In this document: in pieces, positions 19,686-29,786 of the stretch | Layout of the letters: each line of letters begins with the position of its first letter | How positions within the stretch are numbered: the first letter of the stretch is position 1 | DNA from: Actinomortierella ambigua | Taxonomy: Eukaryota > Mortierellomycota > Mortierellomycetes > Mortierellales > Mortierellaceae | Direction: 5' to 3' | DNA: 29,786 nt | Assembly: GCA_016098155.1 (NCBI GenBank) | Contig: JAAAJB010000446.1 | Location: 1 to 29,786, forward strand | Position numbers and translations under genes: made by a program | Notes under the pieces: model-generated | The model's input: only the letters and a program-made list of their open reading frames with translations | Told to the model about the DNA's origin: nothing | Databases searched by the model: none

Positions 19686-22559
19686 TCACCATTCGCACGC
19701 TCCTCCTCCTTGACATCCATCAGCGCAGCGATCGCGCTTGGAAGAATGGCTGGATTCGCCCGTACGGACGTCTTCAATGTCCTCCAGTGAGAATGACGGG
19801 TTCCGAGCAATCACCGGCCAGTAAGTCTGTCCACCCTTGCATACGCGCATGGATTGCGATCCAGTCGCATCCAAGCCAGTATCCGCGCCACTGCCACGGG
19901 TAGAGACACCGCTCATGTTGGTATCGTTGGCTGTCGGTATTGACGATGATGATGGCAGAGTCGTAGTAGCGACCGATAGGATGTCCGAGGCGGACAACGC
20001 CATGGTACCGCTTCCACCCACCACGGTAGGCGTTGAGGGAGGGCTTGTGGCGATGCCCAATCCCAAATTGAGGGAGGACGAGGGGGAGGAGGATCCCATG
20101 AATGCAGGTGGACTGGTGGCGAGTCCCACCCCTGCTGCTGTTCCCGCCTTCACCGGAGACGACGAGGACGAGGACGACGACAACGTCGACGGCGACGACC
20201 CATCAATCTCTGACTGTTCCGTTGCCTTGTGCCAACAGCCCAACGAGCAGAAGCGGACACGGCGTGCGACGCGTGGATGGCCCAAGTACGACTTTACACA
20301 GATTGAGCTGACCCATTCCTTGACGTACGGTAGGCGACACCAGCCACAGGCTCTTGCGCCCGGCTGCAGAAACTCGACCACTGTCTCGGGAATGCATTCG
20401 AGCGGCAGCGCGTGACCGTGGTATAACAGCGTACGCGCCGACAGCTCCTTGAGCGAGGGGAAAAATGTCGATGTTGTAGCCGTCGTCGAAGACCCCGCTG
20501 CGTCTTGCAATGGTTGAATAGAAGGCCTCGTCTCAGCAACACGCCCAGCTCCAATGGCCGATGACGATATCGAGGATGTTGAGATTGGCTCGGTACGATC
20601 CAGCTGAGGAGAGGAGTCTGGGGTGGTGGGTACACTGAGGGATGGGTCGGGCAGAGCCTCGCCAGTGACAGTGCCTGTGGGTGGTCCTGTTGTCGTCAAA
20701 GTTGTCTCTGGAAGCACGGGGCTAGCGCCGCTGATGTTGGTGGTATGGGGGTTAGTTGTTGGTTGGGTCAGGGGTCGTGGGCTTGGTAATACGCGCTCAA
20801 AGTATGACTCTAGATCATGGATAAAGGCCTCGGCATTCACGCGCGGCGTCGTAATGCCACCAACTGCTCCAGTGCCGTGGAAATCGTTCCAGGAGCCGCC
20901 ATGGATGGATCCATAATCACCTCCCTCTGTAACCAAGCTCTGCACGGATTCGGCGCGCGATGGAGGCCTGGAGGATGACATTGCATGTCGGGTATAATAG
21001 AGGTGATAGTCGAGGCGTTCATCGTGCTCCATGTCATAATTGGGATCGCCCGCAATCGACGGATGAGGAGAGGCGCGTCCGGACGAAGAGGACGTGAGGT
21101 TGCTGCTACTATTGCTGCTGCCGCCAAGGCCATACATGGGCAACGAAGTCGACGAAGAAGAGGCGGCGGCGTTCAGAATGGCTCGTCGAGACAAGTTGTG
21201 CAAAACAGCCGAGTAGCGTTCTTCATCCGACGCTCCCGTGTTGACGCCAATGCCCCCCAAGGCAGTGGATGCGTTCCTGCCGGCATCGCAATAACCTCGC
21301 GTGAAAGGGTTGCCAGTCAGCAATAGTGTGGTCTTGGTCAGGAAATCAGCAATATCTGCTGGAATGATGCACAGCAAGTTCTCGCTTAGGTCGAGTGTGT
21401 CGAGCTGCTTGAGATCGGCAATTTCTGTTGGCAAGCTCGTGAGCTGGTTCCGGCCCAAGTTGAGGCTCTTGAGTTGCCGACATAGGCCAATCGACTTTGG
21501 CACCGCCTCGAGCTTATTGTCTGTCGCCGTGAGGTGTCGGAGGCGCGACTCGGGGTGGCCAATATCCGACGGCAGGAACACGAGCTTGTTGTGGCTCAAG
21601 TCGAGCTCCAGCAATGAGGTCATATGGTGGAGACAGTTTGGTGGAAATGCAGTGAGGAGATTGCCGCCATAGACTGAGCCGAGGATGAGTGTCTCAAGCC
21701 TGTTCAAGCGGGCTAGAGTGTGTGGGAGCTCCGTGATCTGGTTTGCGCATAGCCGAAGGGTCTTGAGTTGGGTCAGACGAGCAAAGATTTGGTGTGGGAT
21801 AGGGCCGGATAAGCGATTGTGGGACACGATGAGGACTTGTAGATTCGTGAGATGACACAGGGAGAGCGGGATCTCTGGCAGTTGGTTGTGGGATAGATTG
21901 AGGTATTGAAGGTGCGGTGCGAGTGCAGTGAGATCACTTGGGAGGGAAGCTAGCCGGTTGCGGGAGAGGTCAAGCTCTGTCAGGTGCAAAAGCGGGGATT
22001 GTAGCTTGGTGAGCGTTATATCGAGGGTTGGTTGCAGGCCCTTCAAATAAGTGTCGAGCTGGTCACGATCGAGCCGCCTCCGTCGTAGGATGAGTGAAGT
22101 GACAGGCGCGTGAGAGTCCTTTTCGTTCTCAACACGGTCTCGTGGACGCACAATGTTGATGTCGACATGCTCGGTGGTTGAGCGAGGAGTCGAGCGCTTG
22201 TGGACGTGCCGGCCCAAGGGGGCAAGCAGGGGGTCGTCAATGCAAGCCTCAATGTCAAGGACAGCCTCATCGCTCTTGGCAGAAGGGCCAACCCTCCCTA
22301 CGACAGCACTGTGCCTGGAGGTTTCAACCTGGGTATGGAAAACACCCTCGGGCAATGGTGGGTATCCGTTTCCAGAGGACGAGGACAGAGGGGTGCTAGT
22401 GTGGGGGCGGGATTGGGATGACAAAGGTGTCGAGGCAGATGCTGCAAGATAGGAGAGCGCCTTGGAAGTGAGGGATCTTGTGAGAGGGGTGGTTTGCTGC
22501 AGCAGGTCTTGACTCGAAGCCCCTTCGCGAGGGCCATGGTCGTGCGGGTTGCTCGCCAT
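19686..22559 (-). CDS. Leucine-rich-repeat protein with C-terminal Cys-cluster domain
   Basis: Single exon, 957 aa from the ATG at 22559. Residues about 175-420 form some nine to ten LRRs of the LxxLxLSxNxL type (LTELDLSRNRLASLPSDL, LQYLNLSHNQLPEIPLSL, LKSLNLGRNQLTSLPTEI). Ser/Thr/Gly-rich linkers flank them. Near residues 715-785 lies a conserved-looking module, LKELSARTLL...VEFLQPGARACGWCRLPYVKEW...RFCSLGCWHKA, with a CxxC then a CxxxC pair that could bind zinc. LRR plus this C-terminal module resembles LRRC58-like proteins of animals and their fungal relatives; that match is from memory and moderate. No signal peptide, so probably cytosolic. An in-frame upstream ATG at 22694 would add 45 residues, but its context is poor (T at -3) while 22559 has AAAGATGG, so I prefer the shorter start. 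Confidence 0.88.
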   Translation of the reverse strand: MASNPHDHGPREGASSQDLLQQTTPLTRSLTSKALSYLAASASTPLSSQSRPHTSTPLSSSSGNGYPPLPEGVFHTQVETSRHSAVVGRVGPSAKSDEAVLDIEACIDDPLLAPLGRHVHKRSTPRSTTEHVDINIVRPRDRVENEKDSHAPVTSLILRRRRLDRDQLDTYLKGLQPTLDITLTKLQSPLLHLTELDLSRNRLASLPSDLTALAPHLQYLNLSHNQLPEIPLSLCHLTNLQVLIVSHNRLSGPIPHQIFARLTQLKTLRLCANQITELPHTLARLNRLETLILGSVYGGNLLTAFPPNCLHHMTSLLELDLSHNKLVFLPSDIGHPESRLRHLTATDNKLEAVPKSIGLCRQLKSLNLGRNQLTSLPTEIADLKQLDTLDLSENLLCIIPADIADFLTKTTLLLTGNPFTRGYCDAGRNASTALGGIGVNTGASDEERYSAVLHNLSRRAILNAAASSSSTSLPMYGLGGSSNSSSNLTSSSSGRASPHPSIAGDPNYDMEHDERLDYHLYYTRHAMSSSRPPSRAESVQSLVTEGGDYGSIHGGSWNDFHGTGAVGGITTPRVNAEAFIHDLESYFERVLPSPRPLTQPTTNPHTTNISGASPVLPETTLTTTGPPTGTVTGEALPDPSLSVPTTPDSSPQLDRTEPISTSSISSSAIGAGRVAETRPSIQPLQDAAGSSTTATTSTFFPSLKELSARTLLYHGHALPLECIPETVVEFLQPGARACGWCRLPYVKEWVSSICVKSYLGHPRVARRVRFCSLGCWHKATEQSEIDGSSPSTLSSSSSSSSPVKAGTAAGVGLATSPPAFMGSSSPSSSLNLGLGIATSPPSTPTVVGGSGTMALSASDILSVATTTLPSSSSIPTANDTNMSGVSTRGSGADTGLDATGSQSMRVCKGGQTYWPVIARNPSFSLEDIEDVRTGESSHSSKRDRCADGCQGGGACEW

Positions 22560-24232
22560 CTTTAGATAGGGAGCAGGTCCTGCAGCTGCAGCTGCAGTGG
22601 GAAAACAGTTGAGGTAGAGTGAAGAGAAGCAAGAGTCGGACAGCGCATGCATCCAGTGGTCAGTCGAAACAGAAGGCGGTGTCTGGAGGCGCATCAAGAG
22701 TGAAGGCGGTAGGTCTGAGGCATGGCCACAAGTTCAAGTAGTAATCCCCGAGTCAGTGATCCAGCTCATACTCATGGCGAGGACGGGGCAGCAAAGGCCC
22801 ATTCATACAAACATTTGAACGCACACACATTTTTACGGACAAATAAAGAAGTCGCATCAGCAGAGGGAAATTTACCTCGTGTGAAGAAAGGACACAGTCA
22901 ACGTTTGTCGGCCAAAGCTCCTTGCGTTGCAAACATGCACTTGCGTGTGGAACACAAACAGCAATATGGCCGTTGACGGGAGGGTCTTTGCGATCCTAGT
23001 GTTGCTGCCTTTGGTTTCTGCGGCCCTTGGAAGGCTAGGCAGGATGGGTATGCTCGACGGATGGGAATGAAATGTCGATCAAAGCCGGGATGAGCAGACT
23101 GTCGGAGGTAGTTGTTGATCAGGGCAGCAAGTTGGGACTGGGGGGAGACAAGAGCGTGGGAGAGTAAGATTGGGTGGAGAGGATAAACAGGCTGGTGGAG
23201 TGGAGTGAAGTGAGGGAGAGAGGGAGGGAGAGCGAATGCAAGATGGGCTGGGTGGAGGGAGAGGGAATGGAGATGATGCCCAAGGACGATGGAGTGGGCA
23301 AGATGTCGATTCGAGAGTCAGTTTTTTATCTGATAACGAGCGGAGGATGAAGGAAAGAGAGGGGAAGGGGAGAGAGGGAGGGGGAGAGAAAAGATCTGGA
23401 CCCACTCCAGCGGGGCGATGTTTGAAACAACCCTAAACTTTTTTTTTTCTTCGCTCTCTTTCTCTTTGTTGCTGAACAATGCTTAACAATCCCTAAATGG
23501 GTCAATAATAGCGTGCTGACAACTGCCATCTTCCACACTCTTGCCTGATTCTCCATAGTGCACACAAGATGGAGACAGTCGCAAGGAAGAAAGGAAAAAG
23601 AGAGATCCAGATGGCATCTACACTCACACTCAGACCCACACACACACACACACACAAAAAAAAGGAGCCCATTTCGAGTACAACCAGCAAGATCTGATAA
23701 CTTGCACCACGCAGCGGAAATCAGATATGAGAGGTGATGTTGCCCCTCCCATTTTAGGACCTTGGACCTTTCCGCAAGCACGGATGCACAGCGCAACTCC
23801 GTGCTCCGAGATTGTATGTGTGCGCTCCGCTGTACAGATTGTACACAAACAACCCGTCTTTGTCCTTCCCCTGCACACCATCGTCTTTTCTCTCAAGTTG
23901 TATCATCGCCCCCCCCCTCCTCCCTCTTCCCCCTTACTCTCATCGCTCCCTGACCTCCTTGTCTACACTCCCTCCGTAAAAATGCTTGAGACCCTTCATT
24001 CCAGTTGACAGGGCGCTACACTAGGTTCACAGGTCTCAAGCAAAACCAATACCTTGTAGCCTCTGCAACATTGCTTATGTTGTGGTGTTGTTTCCAACAT
24101 CCCCTACACTTTGACTCCCAACACGTCCTTCCAAAAAAAAAATGGAGATGTTCTAAGCCACATTCCTGTCGCATAGGGAAAGGTTCGAGCCCTGCTTCTT
24201 GCAGAACTCAGTGACGGACACGACAGACTTCC
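22560..24232. other. Divergent intergenic region, LRR gene and NAA25 promoters
   Basis: About 1.7 kb between divergent starts. It contains a marked polypurine stretch on the plus strand (about 23120-23400) and a CA repeat (23635-23656). Nearer NAA25 there is a pyrimidine-rich block (23905-23985). Long open frames on the minus strand here are Pro/Ser/Leu low-complexity translations of the polypurine tract. No gene supported. Confidence 0.55.
23635..23656. repeat. CA microsatellite followed by A run
   Basis: About ten or eleven CA units, then an 8-A run, in the divergent intergenic region. Confidence 0.85.
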
Positions 24233-27200
24233 ATGGAACAGGAGAGACGCTTGAAGCCCATCTATGGTACGACATGAATTTCCATAGCTCGAAATCACTC
24301 ATGCTTGGTCATTCGCTGATTCAGCATTGCACTGCGACTAGCGAGGACTGATCCGTGTTGCTTCCATTGACTTCTGTTCCTGATCAACCTCTTTCCCTAC
24401 CAACCCTATTGCCTAACAGACGCCCTTGAGGTGGGCAACTACCGCGAGGCACTTGCCCTCTGCAACAAGGCATTGAAAAAGCAACCAGACCTTCATGTTG
24501 CAAAGGTATCTCAGCGTACGGGGCGGTGATTGCGTATTTTTTTTCTTTCTCAGCTGTCGTGGAGCGCCAGCCTTTGCATCACTAAACCTTTTGTGTGATT
24601 TTGTCGTCTTGTAGGCACTGAAAGCGGCTGCTCTGGAGCGTACAGGACGCATGCAGGAGGCTCTGGATGTCTGCCAGGAGCTTCAATGGATCAAGCCCAC
24701 GGATGAAGCGACTCTCAGGACGCTGTCCATGGTTCTTCGATCATGCGGCAAAAGTAGGTTTTTTTTATCGCTTTTCCCCCGACTTGTCGGGATATGAGGC
24801 GTGACGAGTGGTGCCTGTGTTTTAAAAATTAAACAGCTCTAATCGATTGGCCCGCCCTTCAATGGCTCATCTCCTGCCATGCCCTGATCCACAATTCCCC
24901 TCCCTCCCCTTGCCCTTTCTCCTGACTAGATGAGCCATTGGTTAAGCTGTACGAGAACGCCTCCAAGGTGCATCCGACCAACGAAAACTTTGCGGTGCAG
25001 TGGTTCATGGCGCATGCACGCCTCTTGGACCTGAAGGGTCAGCAGATGGTACCGTAATCATACAAAGTTATCTCCGCACGGTTGAACACGCGACACGTAG
25101 ACTCCAGGCTCTTGTCTAACATGTTTGTTCGTCTTTCGGTGGGTTCTTTACATCAGGCTGCTCTTGCTCTGAACAAGAACTTCAAAAAGTCGAATTACAT
25201 GTTCTGGGCGATCATGAGTATCACCCTTCAAGGACAAAAGGCACCTGCTGCACAGGCCAAAGTCTTGTATATGCTGGCAGAGCGCATGATGATCAAGGCT
25301 GTTTCCGAGGACAAGCTGACAAACCTTGAGGGTAAGGGGGAAATTTGTCATCAGGGGAACTCTGATGAAAGATGAAAAACGTTTTTTTAACACCACGTTC
25401 CCGCACAATTCATTTATCGCCCATGTCTCACTGGCTTGGCGTGTCATAGAACTCCAGCTCTACTTGATAATTCTTCTCGACCAGCAGAACCGGGAGAAGG
25501 ATGCACTGGCCATTTTGGACGGCGAGTTGGGTGTCAAGACCAAGGCGATTGAGAATGTTGAACTCCGCTATCTGCGCATCAGCCTGTTGATCAAGACACA
25601 GCAATGGGATACTGCACGGGACGCTGCGCTTCATATCTTGCGTGAGATCAACTCTGACGACTGGAGGACATTTGTGCAACTTTTTGACACCATCACTCTG
25701 TCGACCGACGCTGCTAGCCTGGCCGGCTCGGAAAGACTTGCTGAAGCTAGAAAGTGTATCGATGAGCTGGTCGCAAAGGAGACCAAGAACCCAAAGCGTG
25801 GTCCTTTCCTGGCTCAGATCGAGTTGGAAAAACGTGTTCAGGATATCACTGGTGGTAAGCATGCTTTTGCTTGTCCAACAACGAGGAGACAAGGGTGAGA
25901 GGTTCGTATACCTTACACAAATCACAACATACTCACTATTCTTCGACACTTTCTTTGGGGGGTTATCATCATTTAGCCAAGGACACTGTCAAGATTTTGG
26001 AGCTGCTCGTTGCCTACTTTGAGATTTTTGGATCGAAGAGCTGCTGTTTTGAGGATCTGCAGGGCTATGTCTCTTGGCTTTCCAAGGATGATTCCCTCGG
26101 CTTCTGTGCCAAGTTGCGTGAGATCAAGGGTGATAAGGCGGAAACTGCCAAGGATACCCAAGTTCAGATTAACATTACTCGATTCGAGCGATTTGCTGGC
26201 AAGCATTCAACACTCAATTTCGCGGAAAAGTACGCTCAAGTCAACGCCCTTTGGAAGCTCTACGAGGACGCTTTGCCTCTTGGTAAGATCAAAGTCGTCT
26301 TTGAGTGCCTACTGCGTCTGACATGAATAGTCGAGGATGAGATCTCATTTTAATTCTGTTGCGTTGCCTCCTTCAATCGATAGGCAAGGATCTTGAAGAG
26401 ACAGAGCGCCAATATGGTGATGACTATGCGATCATGGCTTCCCATATTCTCATTGATCTGCACAAGGAGACAAGTATGTTTGAGCTTTATTTTTTGTATC
26501 GATTAACACCACTGCTTCAAGTTAATTGACTTCACGCTGACTTTTATTTTTTCACTACTATATAGAGTCGTACACTCCATTGTTGAATGCTGCCTTCATC
26601 CTAGAACACGCTTTGAAGGCTAGCAAGCACAACTATCAGATGAAGCTTCTTTTGATTCGCATCTATTCTATCCTTGGTAAGGAGTATTTCATGCCGCCTA
26701 GTATGTGTACCATTGGCACACATGTATAATGCAAAATAATTGACGTTTGAAATCTTTTTTTTTTATTGGCGTGTTGCTCCATAGGTGCCTTCAACTGCGC
26801 CTGCAATATTTACGGCACCATGAGCATCCGACATGTGCAGCATGACACCATGTCGCACTACGTCATGGATCGTGCGCTGAACTATGGCCAAGTCAACGAG
26901 GCACTGAACCAGTTGTACGAGGGTCATCAGATCTACCACAGCAACGAGTCTGAGACACCCGAGATGATTCTCCAGGCGTACAAGTACTCGACGTTCTCCA
27001 AGATCCCCGAGTTTATCGAGTTTCACACACGCTTGGAGAACTCGTTGCAAAAGGTGATTGCCGATCGCGAGCTGATCCGTCTTGAATTTCTCAAGGAGGA
27101 GGACTCTGTCGCACGCACGGTCCAGTATCTGCAGGAGCTCGAGGTGGAGCAGCTCCAGTTTGATGCCAACTTCCGCGAGACGAGGATAGATAACCGCGAC

Positions 27201-28102
27201 AAGACCGTGATGTTGAACTGGAATCCCAAGGACCAACCCACGGTCGAACAGCAGACCTTGCCCGCGCCACGTCCTGGCTGCTATTGGACCTCGCTCTTCA
27301 CGACCATCCCTCGCGTCCTCAAGATTATGGCCCATGGCCAGGCCCCCGATGAGACCTGGGAGACGCTTCTGACAGAGATGGCAGCCGTGGTGCAGAGCGA
27401 CGCTGGTAAGCTGGAGCTGACGGCCGAGGAGATCAAGCTGGCGGAGGTGATGCAAAAGTACGCAGAGGTGTACAAGCAGGTGTATTCCTCGTTCGGCAGC
27501 TCGGAGGCACCAACGGAGGCCATTACGGCGGCCAAGGAGAAGTTGGTGCAGCTTGGCAAGTTGGTGAAGCGCGAGGCGAATGTGCGGTCGACGGGTGTGA
27601 TCCCTTGGTCGTCCTTCCATGCACTGACTAGCAGCGTGGAGCTGGTGGCGTATCTGAATGTAGCGAACCATGCGTTGCAGAACGTGATTTCGGTCAAGGC
27701 AGGCAAGAAGGCGACTTACAAGCCATTGTTGAAGCAGCTGGACGAGTTTATGAACAGCTGCCGCCAGGTTCTGCAAGGGGTCCAGACCGATATTTCGGCG
27801 CTGCGTAACATTGCCAAGTCAGATCGCCTCCGAACTGGCTTAATGTATGAGCTGTGCGATGAGTCTAGCCTCGATTTCGTTCGTTCGCCTGTAAGTTACC
27901 CTTGTTCCCCTTTGATCTGCCCACGTTTACCCTGTTTTGCGAGAGTGGTCGAGACAATTGATTTGCTAACTAACTTTCTGTTATTTCTAATGGTCCATAG
28001 AATCACCGCTCGCTGATCGAGGAGGTTGTACTAAAGGTTGGCAGCAGCTGGTCATCGAGTCTCGTTTGTCTGCAGCAACAGGCTCAGAGCCGCATGATTT
28101 AA
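24233..28102 (+). CDS. NAA25: NAA25/MDM20, auxiliary subunit of N-terminal acetyltransferase NatB
   Basis: Ribosome-bound TPR scaffold that, with catalytic NAA20, acetylates protein N-termini starting Met-Asp/Glu/Asn/Gln, including actin and tropomyosin. Eleven exons: 24233-24266, 24420-24505, 24615-24753, 24930-25048, 25157-25331, 25450-25854, 25977-26282, 26384-26473, 26566-26676, 26785-27890 and 28001-28102. Sum 2673 nt (890 aa), all phases close. The tiny first exon reads MEQERRLKPIYD and joins ALEVGNYREAL, matching the RRLRPIYDYLDNGN start of human NAA25, which fixes the start. TPR-like helices follow. Family blocks include NYMFWAIMSITLQ, SDDWRTFVQLFD, FGSKSCCFEDLQGYVSWL, MKLLLIRIYSILGAFNCA, KHNYQ, IRHVQHDTMSHYV and QAYKYSTFSKIPEFIEFHTRLENSL. 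Length fits fungal and animal homologues (about 800-970). Divergent from the LRR gene. The catalytic partner NAA20 is not in the window. Confidence 0.95.
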
Positions 28103-28253
28103 AACTGAGAAAAAGATAGGCGCAGTAAAGGGCCTTATCATTTCGTCTGCTATCTCTTCGAGACAATTCCCCAGTTGACGAACTATCATAAGATGAGTTG
28201 TAAAAAATAGAACCCGTTTGGTGATCCTTGTCTGGAAGTCAATGAGTGGCCAC

Positions 28254-28288
28254 TGTGTATGTGTATGTGTGTGTGGGGGGGGGGGGGG
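28254..28288. repeat. GT-rich repeat ending in G14
   Basis: TGTGTATGTGTATGTGTGTG followed by fourteen G (28275-28288) and CCCG. The G run could form a quadruplex and is a likely assembly weak point. Confidence 0.85.
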
Positions 28289-28511
28289 CCCGTTTTGGCT
28301 TTGGCCTAAAACACCACTTAAAGCGCCCGACGTCTACTCCGAATTTTAGGTTTTGCATTGCTGCTGATTCACAATCAGTTTCGCTTCCATGTACTTTAAA
28401 GAAAAAAAAATGTGAGTCTAGCATGGGGGCCCTCTCTTTACACCATGCGTTTGTACTCCGCCGCGTCAGCTGGACAGCAATCATGCTACGGACAGTTCTC
28501 TAGACATCCAG

Positions 28512-28517
28512 TATAAA
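28512..28517 (+). promoter_or_regulatory. TATA box of the secreted C2 gene
   Basis: TATAAA sits 78 nt before the preferred ATG at 28596. It is followed by a pyrimidine-rich stretch, TTTGAAC and the 19-base leader motif. Confidence 0.55.
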
Positions 28518-28561
28518 TGAGCTACTTTTTTCCCATCTCCTTTGAACCCTTTTCCAACTAT

Positions 28562-28580
28562 AGCACCCTACACCCCTCAC
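28562..28580 (+). promoter_or_regulatory. 19-base leader motif AGCACCCTACACCCCTCAC
   Basis: Second copy of the element found before the small Cys/His gene, differing at one base (C for T at position 15). It lies between the TATA box and the ATG, 15 nt from the start codon, so it is probably transcribed or at the initiation site. Confidence 0.45.
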
Positions 28581-28595
28581 AACACTCTCTCCGCG

Positions 28596-29039
28596 ATGAA
28601 GTTCCTCGCTACAATCGCCCTGCTATTGGCAGCCCCAATTATCTTGCTCGTCTCGGCGCAAAAGACGGGCCAGCTGTACGTGCGCCTGAACAAGGCCACG
28701 AACCTGCGCGACAAGGACTGGTTTGGCAAGTCTGATCCGTTTGTCGAGATGTGGCTCGATGACCACTACAAGTCGCGGTCGAAGGACACCAAGGGCCTGA
28801 ACCCAGTCTTTAACGAAACATTTTGCTTCTGGGTTCTGAACGGCCAGAACACACTCCATGTTCGCGCGGTCGACAAGGACACGTTCAGCAATGACAAGAT
28901 TGGCGATGTCAAGATTCCTCTGGCCCCCGTCTTCCAGTCCGGCGCTGTTCCCGCTAAAGATTATGTCTTGCCCAAGTGGTTCGGCCTCCGAAGCAACGGT
29001 GTGGTGAACCTGGAAATGAAGTTTGTCCCCGGAGTTTAG
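28596..29039 (+). CDS. Small secreted single C2-domain protein
   Basis: 147 residues. Residues 1-21 (MKFLATIALLLAAPIILLVSA) are a clear signal peptide with probable cleavage VSA|Q. The rest is one C2 domain: GQLYVRLNKATNLRDKDWFGKSDPFVEMWL, then LNPVFNETFCFWV and LHVRAVDKDTFSNDKIGDVKI. The acidic calcium-loop residues Asp41, Asp47, Asp93, Asp95 and Asp100 are all present, so calcium-dependent lipid binding is plausible. C2 domains normally work in the cytosol; here it should enter the secretory pathway and act in the wall, outside the cell or in the ER lumen. There is no membrane anchor or second domain. An in-frame ATG at 28542 would put 18 residues before the signal peptide and skip the leader motif, so 28596 is preferred. 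Single exon. Confidence 0.88.
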   Translation: MKFLATIALLLAAPIILLVSAQKTGQLYVRLNKATNLRDKDWFGKSDPFVEMWLDDHYKSRSKDTKGLNPVFNETFCFWVLNGQNTLHVRAVDKDTFSNDKIGDVKIPLAPVFQSGAVPAKDYVLPKWFGLRSNGVVNLEMKFVPGV

Positions 29040-29733
29040 TCGAAAGACGTAAAATAATGTAAATAGCCCCTATGCTGTTTGGTTTAAGCTATATAATTTT
29101 AAAATAATTTTTTTATTGTTCATTCGTTGCCGAGAGAGAGTTTCCATCATCCTGGCCAGAAGACACTATGTAACCAATTTCATGATCGAGTTATCTCGTA
29201 AAGATGTCAACTTACTGCCCGTTCTTTCTTTAGCTGAGAGAGGTGGGGAAGGTGAAAGGGACGGTGGTATATAACGACCCAAATCGAACACTAGACTATG
29301 AGGATCACATTGCGACCAACATCTGCGGAGGGAGTGAGCTCAAAGCATTCGATTGAGGGTTGTCAAACTTGGCAGCCGCGGTCGTCGTTGAGTTCATGGC
29401 CACAATCTCAATAACATCGATTGTATCCAGTCGTGGTTTACGTACTGTACATACCCGCACAGGCAGCAAGGGCCATCTCATCGCCCTTAAAAGATACTTA
29501 AAGTACCTTGTTGGCTACCACTCAACTCGCAGAGAAAAATAAGGTTTCCTTGAAGGTGTTCCCGACATGTCCGCCTCGAACTTTTCCAGTCGGTTATTGG
29601 AGGGTTGTTTTCCCAGCACACATGAAAAAAAAAAAACAGTGTCCCCTCCCGCTGAATGCTCAGCACAGCAGCAAGAAAGCTAAAGCTGCCGACTGCCCGC
29701 CCTGTTCGCCCGTCCCCCCTTTAGAACTCGCTG

Positions 29734-29786
<53 letters not shown>
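29040..29786. other. 3' flank of C2 gene, no supported gene
   Basis: AT-rich DNA just after the stop (29075-29120) fits the C2 gene 3' UTR. A TATATAA near 29266 could belong to a promoter facing right, and pyrimidine-rich DNA builds up towards the window end, as before other starts here. The 60-codon frame at 29360 has no recognisable features and begins at TTG or ATG by chance. Confidence 0.45.
29738..29786. repeat. CT microsatellite at window end
   Basis: At least 49 bases of pure CT repeat, running to and probably past the end of the window. The window or contig may break here because of the repeat. Confidence 0.95.

Larger units (their letters stand above)
28103..28595. other. Intergenic, NAA25 3' UTR to C2 gene promoter
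   Basis: 493 bp with a GT/G-run microsatellite (28254-28288) in the middle. The TATA box and leader of the C2 gene are at the right end. No additional gene supported. Confidence 0.6.

Noticed and set aside
22560..22694. 45-residue N-terminal extension of the LRR protein
   Set aside because: Start context is poor and the sequence (Cys/Phe/Leu then a CTGCAG repeat) looks like leader; kept only as an alternative start.
23079..23405. Pro/Ser-rich minus-strand frame of 108 codons
   Set aside because: It is the translation of a polypurine/polypyrimidine tract; no conserved residues or sensible promoter.
24183..24200. GGTTCGAGCC resembling a tRNA T-loop/B box
   Set aside because: Flanking bases do not form a T stem, and no A box, anticodon arm or acceptor stem could be found upstream; it lies in the NAA25 leader.
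26763..27776. 337-codon minus-strand frame opposite NAA25 exon 10
   Set aside because: Antisense shadow of a conserved coding exon; His/Leu/Arg-rich translation typical of reverse-frame reading.
28542..28595. Upstream in-frame ATG for the C2 gene
   Set aside because: It would bury the signal peptide 18 residues in and place the shared leader motif inside the coding region.

Overview
The window reads as nuclear DNA of an early-diverging filamentous fungus. The evidence is multi-exon genes with short GT-AG introns (mostly 50-200 nt, often with CTAAC-type branch sites), dense gene packing, fungal-type orthologues, and proteins full of Gln, Ser and Ala runs. The kelch-propeller membrane protein with a huge disordered tail and the general gene style make me favour Mortierellomycotina (Mortierella-like). 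That placement is inference and was not tested. There is no bacterial, phage, CRISPR, rRNA or tRNA signal.

Layout, left to right: (1) 5' part of a kinesin-8 motor gene (minus, runs off the left edge, 86-1565). (2) RFC1, the large clamp-loader subunit (minus, nine exons, 1920-5847). (3) A 384-bp bidirectional promoter, then phosphopantothenoylcysteine decarboxylase (plus, six exons, 6232-7444). (4) A small unrecognised Cys/His protein built from two copies of one motif (plus, 7633-7968). (5) About 1.9 kb with no gene that I can support. (6) Cytosolic NADP-dependent isocitrate dehydrogenase (plus, six exons, 9912-12377), with a 10-N assembly gap in intron 1. (7) A TRAPPC13 homologue enlarged by low-complexity insertions (plus, one exon, 12713-15145). 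(8) A kelch/transmembrane protein (minus, four exons, 15372-18794). (9) A leucine-rich-repeat protein with a C-terminal Cys cluster (minus, 19686-22559). (10) NAA25/MDM20, the NatB auxiliary subunit (plus, eleven exons, 24233-28102). (11) A small secreted single C2-domain protein (plus, 28596-29039). (12) 3' non-coding DNA ending in a CT microsatellite.

Most genes are unrelated housekeeping functions: DNA replication, microtubule motor, CoA synthesis, NADPH supply, vesicle traffic and N-terminal acetylation. I see no functional cluster. For the spliced genes I rebuilt exon by exon and the reading phase closes across every junction, so these models are firmer than single open frames. The least certain junction is RFC1 exon 3.

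The most novel items are the duplicated CxC-EWDLHP-IEN-LH-C protein at 7633-7968 and the near-identical 19-base leader (18/19) that it shares with the distant secreted C2 gene at 28596. Also notable are a secreted stand-alone C2 domain and the kelch protein with a roughly 600-residue cytoplasmic tail.
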